Source: Prevotella sp.
GTDB lineage: Bacteria > Bacteroidota > Bacteroidia > Bacteroidales > Dysgonomonadaceae
Direction: 5' to 3'
Length of the DNA stretch: 64,000 nucleotides
Assembly (NCBI GenBank): GCA_031285625.1
Contig: JAITVV010000092.1
Span: forward strand, 124,001-188,000
Under the pieces are notes generated by a model. That model had not been told where the DNA came from. It ran no database searches and saw nothing but the letters and a program-made list of their open reading frames with translations. Of the stretch, positions 35,153 to 42,571 are shown piece by piece. Positions within the stretch are counted from its first letter, which is position 1, and every line of letters begins with the position of its first letter. Made by a program: the position numbers and the translations under genes.

Positions 35153-35848
35153 TCAACCTGCTCCATTTATACAATAAAGCAGGATTTTTCCCTCTTTATT
35201 CTTTCGTATATAATATATTTCAGAAAATTCGGTGATACTTTCTTTTGGGTCTCCACTGTTATAGCTCAAATGATAATTTGAAATATACTCTCCTTGGTAT
35301 TCCTCTCCGGTAAAGAGATGGATAGAGTGTATATAGCCATCGGATGTTTTTAGGGTCGGATTATATGCCTTGTCTTTTATTGCTTTATCAAAATCATATT
35401 TAACTAATAATTGTATAAACTCCTTATCAAAGATTTTACTTGCATTCTCAATAAAGTCCTCTCTATAGAATTTACCATCTTTGCTATTAGCTAGTGCCAC
35501 CTGTTCATCAGTATAATCCGGCGCATAAACTTTAAATCGAAAAACATCCCCAAATAAGGGATATTGTACCATGTCGGCCAGTTTATGATAATCTTTTTTT
35601 AAGAGGTTCTTTTTGAACTCTTTCCAAAAACTGATTTGTTCTTCAGCACTCATTATTTCTGTGGAAGTCATCTCCTTATAAGGATCGTCCTGAATATCTT
35701 TCCGTATAGTAGTTTCGGATATTATAGAATCAGTCAATGATACCACTGAGTCAATTTTTTCAACGGGAGCTGCTTTACTTGTATTGCTCGTACATGAAAA
35801 ACAAATCGCTGAAAATAGTATGAAAGAGAAATAAATCAGTTTGTTCAT
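35153..35848 (-). CDS. Hypothetical lipoprotein
   Basis: A 231-residue predicted lipoprotein with a lipobox (SAICFSC, Cys at about 19) followed by a Ser/Thr/Lys linker. The mature part is mixed alpha/beta (EQISFWKEFKKNLLKKDYHKLADMVQYPLFG, then a C-terminal strand SEIYYIRKNKEGKILLYCI). It resembles small extracytoplasmic proteins of the NTF2-like kind, but I cannot confirm this. It ends one base after the NYN-LOTUS gene, facing it. Confidence 0.7.
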   Translation of the reverse strand: MNKLIYFSFILFSAICFSCTSNTSKAAPVEKIDSVVSLTDSIISETTIRKDIQDDPYKEMTSTEIMSAEEQISFWKEFKKNLLKKDYHKLADMVQYPLFGDVFRFKVYAPDYTDEQVALANSKDGKFYREDFIENASKIFDKEFIQLLVKYDFDKAIKDKAYNPTLKTSDGYIHSIHLFTGEEYQGEYISNYHLSYNSGDPKESITEFSEIYYIRKNKEGKILLYCINGAG

Positions 35849-35883
35849 ATGTTTGTAAAGTATGTCTGTATAAAGATAGATAA

Positions 35884-35918
35884 AATCAGAGCTGAAATAT
35901 TACATTTCAACTCTGATT
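35884..35918 (-). terminator. Terminator after rsr and its Y RNA
   Basis: A 15-bp stem with one G-T-type mismatch (AATCAGAGCTGAAAT at 35884-35898 with ATTTCAACTCTGATT at 35904-35918) lies just beyond the 3' end of the Y RNA on the minus strand and is followed by a T-rich tract. Confidence 0.6.
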
Positions 35919-35925
35919 ATTAAAA

Positions 35926-36007
35926 AAATCTTGTGAAGTAACTATCACAAAGAGGCTAGCAAATTTTAAGTCCGAAGGAACTCTATGCTACGACACTCAC
36001 AAGATTT
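35926..36007 (-). ncRNA. Y RNA, short canonical form, directly after rsr
   Basis: An 82-nt RNA read on the minus strand, beginning 6 nt after the rsr stop codon. The ends AAATCTTGTGA and TCACAAGATTT form a perfect 11-bp stem. Inside are GTGTCGTAG-CAT-AGAGTTCCTTCG on the 5' side and CTCTTTGTGATAGTTACT on the 3' side, with a small loop between. It has no tRNA-like module, so it resembles the simple Y RNAs of animals. It probably comes from the rsr transcript itself. Confidence 0.85.
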
Positions 36008-36012
36008 CTCAT

Positions 36013-37527
36013 TTATAGTTCTATTTTTCTTACTTCGTCCAAAGCGTTCCCACCATTATCTATAGCCGATATGATGTCAAATATTTTATCGGACCAACCA
36101 GCTATCAAATACACATCGTTCTGAGTGATATCCAATGGAGTGTTTCCATAACCGGACAAGTCGAACAGATATAGCTTACTGCTTGGTGATATCTTTTTAT
36201 ATTCATTCCATAGATCAGCTATTTTCTTGTCATTTTTGTTGTTCCACAATTGCAAATCAGTAAACATCATGACTTTATCCATCTGTTGTTTTCTCTTTAT
36301 CAGGTCTTCTATTACCAGATAACCGTTGGTTGCATAGCCTACTTCTCCTTCGCGGCGATAGAAAGCATCCACATTAGACAATATACCTTGTGTAGGTACA
36401 TTTATCACCTTCCACTTATCACCGAACATCCCGGTTATGGCATTTTCGCAGCGTGACTTCAATAGCATAGCCAGCATCAAACCTATATCATAACACAGTA
36501 TTTTACTTTTAGCAGATACCGGACGTTGCATAGAGCCTGATACGTCACATGCTATCAGTACACTGGTGTCAGCATCAAAACCTTTTATATTTTCAGCAGA
36601 TACAGCTACGGCTTTTTCCAATGCATCCAGTACACGGCTTGCATATGCAGACTTCACTTTAGATATTTCACGATACGCAGCCAGAAAACGGAATGGCAAT
36701 TGTTTTGAACGACGTACAGCTTCCGGTGAAGCCAACGCACTGCATACTTTTATGATATGCTCTTTCGAAACATTCGATTCCAGTATATTACGCAAGTTAC
36801 GCATCAATGCCATATAGCCTATTTTACCACTATCTATCAGTTCTTCCCATTTGATGCGGAATGCAGTTCCCTTTTCAGCTTCGGAATCAAATTTTATTTG
36901 ACCCAATGCAGAAAGTTCTGTTTCCCAAGTATATGGTGTTTCCAATGTATCATTTACTATCTTGTTGAACAAAGCCTGTTGGTCTTCATCCTTTGCCTTA
37001 GGGTGTACAAGAAATAGTGCATCACGAAGTTTTATTTCCGCATCACGATTATATTTTGCAAACTGATATTCATCAAACCGGTTGAATGCATTCTGCAATC
37101 CGGCTTGTAGCTGTTTCGACAGACGATTTAGTTTCTTTGTGTCTTGTCTTTCATTAGCAAGCTGGTAGTAGGCCAACAGTTCTGTTATCTCATCTGCACG
37201 CTGCACCACTTGCAATACCATTTTGCTTACAGTAGAGTCTCCTCTGTGTATTTTAGCCAACTCTACAGCCAATACCAATGGAATTGAACGCAGATTCATC
37301 TTCTGGCGTGTATATACAGCCAGCTGTGCTACAAATATCGGGTCACATCGTTTTATCAAACCACGCATTGTTTCAACTCGGGCTTGCGCGCTTTCGTAAA
37401 ACTTGTCACTCAATGCAGAGGTAACGGCAGCAGTATACAATTGCCACTCTGGTGATAGACGGTATGCTTGTGCTCCTTCATAATTTACCACCTTGTTTTT
37501 TCCTTTGTTTCTGAAATTGAATTTCAT
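36013..37527 (-). CDS. rsr: Ro60 orthologue Rsr, TROVE-domain protein
   Basis: A 504-residue ring-shaped RNA-binding protein that holds Y RNAs on its outer face and misfolded RNA ends in its central hole. It aids rRNA and RNA decay with exonucleases in other bacteria. The N-terminal HEAT-like TROVE region (about 15-310) shows RGLIKRCDPIFVAQLAVYTRQKMNLRSIPLVLAVELA and YMALMRNLRNIL. The C-terminal VWA domain has a MIDAS motif DVSGSMQ with Asp328. Its length is close to human Ro60 (538). A Y RNA lies in its 3' region, seven more are in the window, and its promoter has the inverted repeat shared with other RNA-repair genes. Confidence 0.96.
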   Translation of the reverse strand: MKFNFRNKGKNKVVNYEGAQAYRLSPEWQLYTAAVTSALSDKFYESAQARVETMRGLIKRCDPIFVAQLAVYTRQKMNLRSIPLVLAVELAKIHRGDSTVSKMVLQVVQRADEITELLAYYQLANERQDTKKLNRLSKQLQAGLQNAFNRFDEYQFAKYNRDAEIKLRDALFLVHPKAKDEDQQALFNKIVNDTLETPYTWETELSALGQIKFDSEAEKGTAFRIKWEELIDSGKIGYMALMRNLRNILESNVSKEHIIKVCSALASPEAVRRSKQLPFRFLAAYREISKVKSAYASRVLDALEKAVAVSAENIKGFDADTSVLIACDVSGSMQRPVSAKSKILCYDIGLMLAMLLKSRCENAITGMFGDKWKVINVPTQGILSNVDAFYRREGEVGYATNGYLVIEDLIKRKQQMDKVMMFTDLQLWNNKNDKKIADLWNEYKKISPSSKLYLFDLSGYGNTPLDITQNDVYLIAGWSDKIFDIISAIDNGGNALDEVRKIEL

Positions 37528-37581
37528 CTCTTTTAATTTTTAATGTTAAGGTCTTAACGACACTCTAATTGTTTGACATTA

Positions 37582-37618
37582 CAAAGATTCAAAAACAAGT
37601 ACGCAGCTTTTTTGCGTA
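37582..37618 (-). promoter_or_regulatory. RNA-repair inverted repeat and -7 box of rsr
   Basis: On the minus strand: TACGCA (37618-37613), a 7-bp spacer, TGCGTA (37605-37600), then after 10 bp AATCTTTG (37589-37582), one base off the TAnnTTTG consensus. The spacing equals that at the hen1 promoter. It is the most symmetrical copy of the element. The rsr start lies 55 bp downstream. Confidence 0.78.
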
Positions 37619-37743
37619 ACAAAAACTTTCTTTTAAAACTTCTCATTTTTAACAATTATCATAAAAAAGTAACAAGTTACATCGATCTCCAATATTCAAT
37701 TAATTATTTGATTATTAAATATATGATTCTAACATCAAGCATA

Positions 37744-37761
37744 AAAAGTGACAAAAGTAAC
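37744..37761 (-). promoter_or_regulatory. Tandem GTTACTTTT-GTCACTTTT repeat
   Basis: A 9-bp-period direct repeat on the minus strand, about 220 bp upstream of the rsr start and 145 bp upstream of the divergent FkbM gene. It is the same motif as at 21715, 42408 and 62165. Confidence 0.4.
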
Positions 37762-37904
37762 AGGTTTTGCCCATTTTTTATTGTAACCTTATTCTTTTAT
37801 CGATATGCTGACCTAATAAGATAAAGTTTTTAAACAATCTCAAATCTGGTAATTTCATACTGATTATAAAAATAATAAGTGTATTTTTGGCTAAAATTTA
37901 ACAA

Positions 37905-38816
37905 ATGTTTGAAAAGAAAATCAGTACGGCAATAGGCCGGTATTTCCCATTATTTATAGGATGGAGCCGATATATATTATATAAACATCCCGACTGGCTG
38001 CTTCGAAAGGATATTCTTAAATATTATGATTCCGTATCTCCATCAGAAATAAATGAAGAACAAGCGGAAGCAGTTTCTTACATTCGTAAAAAAGGGGCGC
38101 ATTATTTTCCCTATTCGTTTATTGAAAAGTATAATCCGGAAAAAATAAAAGTATATACAAATGAAAAATGTGGATTAAAGTATGTATTACATAATGAGAA
38201 ACGGCTCTATTTTGCAAGAGAAACATCAGCTTTTAATATTCAGAGGATATATACCAACCTTTTGTACGAGCAGGATCGTAAATCTGCACATTGCTACCAG
38301 ACTGAGACTTTTAGGATAGAAGAAGGAGACATCCTGTTTGATGTAGGTGCTGCAGAAGGTATATTTTCGTTAACAGTGATTGAGAAGGTAAAGAAAGTCT
38401 ATCTCTTCGAAGTAGAGGAGCGCTGGCTGGAAGCATTACGCGAAACTTTCAAGCCATGGCAGGATAAAGTGGAGATTATCTGCAAATATGTATCTGATAC
38501 GGATAGTGAGCAAACTGCCAAACTGGATACTGTTATAAAAAAGCTTAGTAATGAATCTTTATTTCTTAAACTGGATGTGGAAGGAGCCGAAAAATTAGTT
38601 ATCAAAGGAGCAAACGAGATATTAACTTCAGGAAATAATAAAATTAAAGCTGCCGTATGTACCTACCACAATCAAGATGATCATGAAGAACTATCGGCTA
38701 TCATGAAGGATTTAGGATATAGGGTAAGTACATCTCCCGGCTACATGCTTTTTAAGCAACAAAATCTGGCTCCGCCTTATCTGAGAAGGGGTTTAATTTA
38801 TTGTAGTAAAGAATAA
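37905..38816 (+). CDS. FkbM-family methyltransferase
   Basis: A 303-residue SAM-dependent methyltransferase. Motif I is FDVGAAEGIFSL near 145, then VYLFEVEERWLEALRETF and FLKLDVEGAEKLVIKGANEIL near 223-243, which is the FkbM fingerprint. The N-terminal 100 residues are helical and may fold against the catalytic domain. FkbM enzymes methylate sugar or lipid hydroxyls, and the acceptor cannot be told here. It is followed at 29 bp by the RlaP-like gene, which suggests cotranscription, yet a link to RNA repair is unproven. Confidence 0.85.
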   Translation: MFEKKISTAIGRYFPLFIGWSRYILYKHPDWLLRKDILKYYDSVSPSEINEEQAEAVSYIRKKGAHYFPYSFIEKYNPEKIKVYTNEKCGLKYVLHNEKRLYFARETSAFNIQRIYTNLLYEQDRKSAHCYQTETFRIEEGDILFDVGAAEGIFSLTVIEKVKKVYLFEVEERWLEALRETFKPWQDKVEIICKYVSDTDSEQTAKLDTVIKKLSNESLFLKLDVEGAEKLVIKGANEILTSGNNKIKAAVCTYHNQDDHEELSAIMKDLGYRVSTSPGYMLFKQQNLAPPYLRRGLIYCSKE

Positions 38817-38845
38817 TCTTTACATTATCAGAGAAATAATAGAAG

Positions 38846-39904
38846 ATGACAATACAAGAAATAAAGGACAAAGGGCTATTACTATTTGAATGCATAAGTG
38901 GCAGTAAGGCATATGGTCTGGATACACCAACTTCTGATACAGACCTGAAAGGAGTATTTTATCTACCGAAAGACCAATTCTTCGGACTGGACTATATTAC
39001 TCAGATAAATAATGAGACCAACGATGAAGTATATTATGAGTTGGGGCGGTTTGTAGAATTGCTTTGTAAAAACAATCCTAACATACTCGAAATACTAGCT
39101 TCCCCTGAAGACCGTATATTATACAAGCATCCTATTATGGATAGCTTAAATATCGAACTGTTCTTATCCAAACTCTGTAAGGAAACTTTTGCGGGTTATG
39201 CTCATTCACAAATCAAAAAGGCCAGAGGCTACAAAAAGAAGATCGTAAACCCGATGGAAAAAGAGCGGAAGGATGTGCCCGACTTCTGTTATATTCTCGA
39301 AGGATATTCTTCTGTTCCGGTAAAAGAGTGGCTACAGGCGAAAGATTACCTTCAGGAAAGATGCGGACTGAGTTCTATACCTCATACTAAAGGAATGTAC
39401 GCCTTGTTTTATGACGAAGATGATAAATTCAGATATAAAGGAATAGTACATAATCCCGACGCCAATGAAGTTGCTTTATCTTCTATACAAAAAGGAGAGA
39501 AAGAAGTCGCCTATCTGTATTTTAATGTTGAAGCTTATTCTTTGTATTGTAAAGAGTACAAAGAATACTGGGATTGGGTTGCCAATCGCAATGAAATACG
39601 CTATCAGGGTAATCAGCAACATGGAAAAAATTATGATGCAAAGAACATCATGCACACTATCCGGCTGTTGCAGGTTGCCGAAGAAATATTGCGTGATGGG
39701 AAGCTAAATGTAAAGAGGCCTAATCGAGAACAATTGCTGAATATAAAAGCTGGAATGATGGAATATGATGAACTCTTGGTAATGGCGGACGACCTGATGC
39801 ACAGGATAGAGCAATATGTCGGTAAAAGCCACCTGCAAGATATTCCTGATAAGAATAAAATAGAGGAAATATTGATCGGGATGAGAGTGAAATTATATAA
39901 ATAG
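38846..39904 (+). CDS. DNA polymerase beta-like nucleotidyltransferase (RlaP-like, RNA-repair associated)
   Basis: A 352-residue nucleotidyltransferase. The catalytic signature is at the N terminus: GSKAYGLDTPTSDTDLKG, with G19-S20 and the metal-binding Asp31 and Asp33. A later Asp/Glu site is probable in the YYELGRFVELL region. Residues 100-345 are helical and include AGYAHSQIKKARGYKKK and KNIMHTIRLLQVAEEIL, typical of the RNA-repair-associated group often named RlaP. Such enzymes may add nucleotides to damaged RNA ends. It is upstream of the Y RNA array (opposite strand) and near rsr, which supports an RNA role. The substrate is unproven. Confidence 0.82.
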   Translation: MTIQEIKDKGLLLFECISGSKAYGLDTPTSDTDLKGVFYLPKDQFFGLDYITQINNETNDEVYYELGRFVELLCKNNPNILEILASPEDRILYKHPIMDSLNIELFLSKLCKETFAGYAHSQIKKARGYKKKIVNPMEKERKDVPDFCYILEGYSSVPVKEWLQAKDYLQERCGLSSIPHTKGMYALFYDEDDKFRYKGIVHNPDANEVALSSIQKGEKEVAYLYFNVEAYSLYCKEYKEYWDWVANRNEIRYQGNQQHGKNYDAKNIMHTIRLLQVAEEILRDGKLNVKRPNREQLLNIKAGMMEYDELLVMADDLMHRIEQYVGKSHLQDIPDKNKIEEILIGMRVKLYK

Positions 39905-40335
39905 CTATAGATCAGAATAATATATCAGAATTCCTATCTAAAGTTGAAAATATTATTAAGTCTCTTGATGAACTTTCAGGTTTATCAGACAATTGCATTA
40001 AAGAATTCGACGGTACTGAATTTGATGGACAAAGCCAGTTAGCTGGTAAGTTGGATGACCTGTTCCTTATAGCTAGCCACGAAATGGCAACACAACTTGC
40101 TTTCGTAAAAGAAGATATTCTTATCCTTATAAAGTTCATAAAATTCAGAAAAGGATATCCCCAACTATCGGAAACAGAGCTCGAACAAATATTAGACACT
40201 GAGAATCTGGAACTTAAATTTAAAATGGAGATAAAACCTAAATTGAGAGACCATAGTATTCTTGAAATAAAGGAATTATGGAACAATACATTCAACAATA
40301 AATCATTCAAGAAGATAATAAACCGGTTCAAATAA
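39901..40335 (+). CDS. Helical protein gene without an ATG start
   Basis: From 39901 a frame stays open for 144 codons and reads like real protein (NNISEFLSKVENIIKSLDEL, then LDDLFLIASHEMATQLAFVKEDILILIKFIKF). No ATG, GTG or TTG occurs before the TTG at 40051. The first codon, ATA, overlaps the stop of the preceding gene as ATAG, just where an ATGA-type overlap would be expected. Either the gene starts with a non-standard codon, or it begins at the TTG (94 residues), or a start mutation has silenced it. It ends two bases before the last Y RNA of the array, facing it. Confidence 0.5.
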   Translation: MAIDQNNISEFLSKVENIIKSLDELSGLSDNCIKEFDGTEFDGQSQLAGKLDDLFLIASHEMATQLAFVKEDILILIKFIKFRKGYPQLSETELEQILDTENLELKFKMEIKPKLRDHSILEIKELWNNTFNNKSFKKIINRFK

Positions 40336-40336
40336 A

Positions 40337-40466
40337 AAATCAGGGTAATAAGGCGAAAAGGCTGATATAAACCGGCGCTTTACTTTAAGCTACGAAATCG
40401 ATAGGTCTTGCACCTATATAATCCGGATCCCAAATCGAAGAAATCCTCTTCTACGACACCTGAAAT
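40337..40466 (-). ncRNA. Y RNA array unit E (last transcribed)
   Basis: About 130 nt on the minus strand. The 5' motif is GTGTCGTAG-AAG-AGGATTTCTTCG and the 3' motif CCTTTTCGCCTTATTACC, with TCAGG/CCTGA ends paired (40340-40344 and 40459-40463). The interior has a hairpin ATAGGTGCAAGACCTAT. The T-run just beyond its 3' end (CCTGATTTTTTATTTG) could end the array's transcript. It diverges most from the consensus. Confidence 0.75.
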
Positions 40467-40472
40467 TATAAA

Positions 40473-40612
40473 AAACAGAAGTAACAAGCGAAAAGAGCGA
40501 GCGGGGCATGGCTTGCCGGAGTCGAACCGGATAGTCTCGCCGGATTTACGACCTCACTATTCCTCCCCTAAAATTGGTAGCCGAAGTATCTCTCTTCTAC
40601 GACATTCTGTTA
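40473..40612 (-). ncRNA. Y RNA array unit D, with T-arm mimic
   Basis: About 140 nt on the minus strand. The ends AACAGAA and TTCTGTT pair (40605-40611 with 40474-40480). The 5' motif is ATGTCGTAG-AAG-AGAGATACTTCG and the 3' motif CTCTTTTCGCTTGTTACTT. The interior has a T-arm, CCGG-TTCGACT-CCGG (40530-40516), a hallmark of tRNA. The paired ends differ in sequence from the other units but keep pairing, a sign of selection for structure. Confidence 0.85.
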
Positions 40613-40620
40613 TATTTAAT

Positions 40621-40747
40621 CAACAAGGCAACAAACGAACAGAGACTATAATAGCTTGCTCTACCCACTGAGCTACACCCGAAGATGACAGGAATCGAAC
40701 CCGTGACCCAGTTAACCGAAGTAACTCTATTCTACGGCACTTGTTTG
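40621..40747 (-). ncRNA. Y RNA array unit C, permuted tRNA mimic closed by a UUCG loop
   Basis: About 127 nt on the minus strand. The 5' motif is GTGCCGTAG-AAT-AGAGTTACTTCG, and AACAAG/CTTGTT pair at the ends. The interior carries a T-arm (ACGGG-TTCGATT-CCTGT, 40704-40688) followed by CATC-TTCG-GGTG (40687-40676) and then a D-arm (GTAGCTCAGTGGGTAGAGC, 40675-40658). A short acceptor-like stem closed by a UUCG tetraloop thus joins T-arm to D-arm, that is, 3' half before 5' half. Confidence 0.88.
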
Positions 40748-40762
40748 TACTAATTCACAAAT

Positions 40763-40881
40763 AAACAAGGTAACAAGCATAAAGAGCAAACTTTGTCCAA
40801 CCTCGGACGTTGCGGGAGTCGAACCCTTTTCATTAATTGGCGTTTAGCAAACGAAGTAACTCTTTACTACGACACTTGTTA
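40763..40881 (-). ncRNA. Y RNA array unit B, with T-arm mimic
   Basis: About 119 nt on the minus strand. The 5' motif is GTGTCGTAG-TAA-AGAGTTACTTCG and the 3' motif CTCTTTATGCTTGTTACC, with AACAAG/CTTGTT ends. The interior has a T-arm, GGG-TTCGACT-CCC (near 40812-40827), followed by a CAAC-GTCCGAG-GTTG hairpin that takes the place of the acceptor stem. Confidence 0.87.
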
Positions 40882-40889
40882 TATTATTT

Positions 40890-41029
40890 AAACAAGGCAA
40901 CAAACGAGAAAAGCCTTTTTGATCTGGTGTCCTATTTTACTAGACGACTACAACTTACATTGCTGGCTGTTTTTTCAACAGCGTTTCCAGAGTGGATTAC
41001 GAAGTATCTCTTCCCTACGGCACTTGTTT
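40890..41029 (-). ncRNA. Y RNA array unit A (first transcribed)
   Basis: About 140 nt on the minus strand. The 5' motif is GTGCCGTAG-GGA-AGAGATACTTCG and the 3' motif CTTTTCTCGTTTGTTGCC, with AACAAG/CTTGTT ends (41023-41028 and 40891-40896). The interior differs from B-D: it has a GCTGTT-GAAAA-AACAGC hairpin and no TTCGANNCC T-arm, so the tRNA likeness is weak. It lies about 33 bp downstream of the shared promoter. Confidence 0.82.
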
Positions 41030-41062
41030 ATTTATTTCAATGATCTTTTCTTATTTATACTG

Positions 41063-41098
41063 CAAAGTAATAACCTTGATGTGCAATCTTTTTGCGCA
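41063..41098 (-). promoter_or_regulatory. RNA-repair inverted repeat and -7 box of the Y RNA array
   Basis: On the minus strand: TGCGCA (41098-41093), a 7-bp spacer, TGCACA (41085-41080), then after 9 bp TTACTTTG (41070-41063), which fits TAnnTTTG but for its first bases. The layout matches the rsr and hen1 promoters. Its position implies that units A to E are transcribed together. Confidence 0.75.
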
Positions 41099-41160
41099 AT
41101 GAAATATTTCTTGAAAAAAAGCTATTCTAACATATTGAAGATACTTACATCAAAACATTA

Positions 41161-42303
41161 TTATTTCCTATTGGGGTCATATACAGCAACAGCCACACGT
41201 GAATCAGCACAGCCATAATACAGATACCATTTTTCATTATGTAATACCAGACCTTCAATGAACACTGTTCCTGCAGGATATTGTCCACTCTTCTCAAAAT
41301 CAGCTTCCGGAATATAGAAAGGCTTATCAAGCTGCCCGATCACTTTTGTCGGATCTTGCAGGTCGAACAATACCTGTCCTGCACAATAGGAGTTCGCAGT
41401 ATATGCAGTATCACCTTCTGCTCCATCTGCATTTTTGCCATTATAAAGCAAAAGGATACCCTTGTCTGTCATTACAGCAGGTGGGCCACACTCTGTAAGA
41501 GAGCTATCAAACTTGCCCGGACGAGGCACTATCACTTTAAGGAAATCTCCGCTTTCTGTCAGTATTGGAGTCCAGTTGATCAAATCATCGGAAGTTGCAA
41601 CATTCACGAATTTTTCACCCCAATACATCCAGTATTTTCCATCAATTTTAGCAATTACCTGTTTTCCATCTACAATTTTAGTTATAATCGATGCCGACTT
41701 CGAAAAATCATCTTTAAAACGTCCGTCATAAGCTTTTGCAAATGCAGGCCCATGTTTTTCCCACTTTTGCAAGTCACGGGTAGTTGCTACAGCCAGGCGT
41801 GCCTGCTTTCTGTTCCATTGTGTATACAGCATCACATACATACCATCTTCAGTCATTGTAAGACGGGGATCTTCACAACCTCCCGGCCATTCCAGCTCTT
41901 TCTGACTATCATTGTCAGGATAAAATGCCGGAGTAGATTTTCGTTGAAAATGCAACCCATCTTCCGACCATGCATATCCAAGGCGGGAAGTACGGCCACC
42001 TATACCCTCTCCCGATTTATCCTCTGCACGATAAAGAACTACTACCTTTCCATCATAAATAGTTGCTGCAGGATTGAAGGTATCATTCGATTCCCAGTCG
42101 ACAGAATCTTTTCTCAACGGACAATAGAAACGGGTGGTAGCATCCGGTGAAATAATTGGATTTATCCCTTCCGGACGTTGAAAATCAGCCCATGCCCAAT
42201 CCGGAAATTCCGAACCTTTTTCAGTTGGTTTCTTTTCATTACAAGAAACGAGCATAGCAGCTGTTGCTAAAAACAAGCTTACTTTAAAAATACTTTTTTT
42301 CAT
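41161..42303 (-). CDS. GH130 lipoprotein, probable beta-1,2-mannosidase
   Basis: A 380-residue predicted lipoprotein (lipobox AAMLVSC, Cys at about 21) with a five-bladed propeller typical of GH130. Visible features are FNPAATIYDGKVVVLYRAED, RLGYAWSEDGLHFQR, WPGGCEDPRLT near 126 and ECGPPAVMTDKGILLLYNG near 268. GH130 contains phosphorylases and, in subfamilies seen in Bacteroides, hydrolases that remove beta-1,2-mannose caps from Candida-type mannan. The neighbouring GH92 and GH38 genes favour the latter. It is the last gene of the mannan locus on the minus strand. Confidence 0.88.
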   Translation of the reverse strand: MKKSIFKVSLFLATAAMLVSCNEKKPTEKGSEFPDWAWADFQRPEGINPIISPDATTRFYCPLRKDSVDWESNDTFNPAATIYDGKVVVLYRAEDKSGEGIGGRTSRLGYAWSEDGLHFQRKSTPAFYPDNDSQKELEWPGGCEDPRLTMTEDGMYVMLYTQWNRKQARLAVATTRDLQKWEKHGPAFAKAYDGRFKDDFSKSASIITKIVDGKQVIAKIDGKYWMYWGEKFVNVATSDDLINWTPILTESGDFLKVIVPRPGKFDSSLTECGPPAVMTDKGILLLYNGKNADGAEGDTAYTANSYCAGQVLFDLQDPTKVIGQLDKPFYIPEADFEKSGQYPAGTVFIEGLVLHNEKWYLYYGCADSRVAVAVYDPNRK

Positions 42304-42571
42304 TGGTTATATATTAATTATTTATTTGCAATGTATTTTACTTGTCTATCAAAAAGTAACATTAACACAAAACATCTACTCATCTAATAATCAGGCAATA
42401 TACTATTAAAAGTGACAAAAGTAACACTTTTTTGTATGTTTTTATATTGTTACTTTATTGCTAGATAACACGCTTGTTATCTGTATTATATAGACAATAT
42501 TGAAAATATAAAGTAACAGCTTTATTGGTAAAGAGATCCTTCGTTCCTCTGGATGACAAAATCTTCATTAC
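42304..42571. other. Intergenic region between GH130 and the third GH92 gene
   Basis: No gene is seen. It contains a tandem GTTACTTTT-GTCACTTTT motif at 42408-42425 on the minus strand, about 105 bp before the GH130 start, with a complementary TGTTACTTT block about 30 bp away (near 42453-42461) that would allow a hairpin. A degenerate copy of the dispersed repeat may lie near 42535-42570. Confidence 0.5.

Larger units (their letters stand above)
37528..37904. other. Divergent intergenic region between rsr and the FkbM gene
   Basis: It holds the rsr promoter (37582-37618, described separately), a GTTACTTTT-GTCACTTTT tandem repeat at 37744-37761 on the minus strand, and AT-rich sequence upstream of the FkbM gene. 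No gene is seen. Confidence 0.7.

Noticed and set aside
40501-40705. Ordinary tRNA genes suggested by TTCGANNCC T-arms
   Set aside because: No cloverleaf in normal order is possible: 3' halves precede 5' halves, anticodon arms are absent, and the modules lie inside Y RNA stems.
40337-41029. Possible CRISPR array
   Set aside because: The recurring blocks are 24-nt ends of RNA genes about 120-140 nt long, imperfect, alternating 5' and 3' motifs, and no cas genes are present.
41281-42150. 289-residue plus-strand ORF
   Set aside because: It lies entirely opposite the GH130 gene, has Cys/Ile-rich unnatural composition and no family features.
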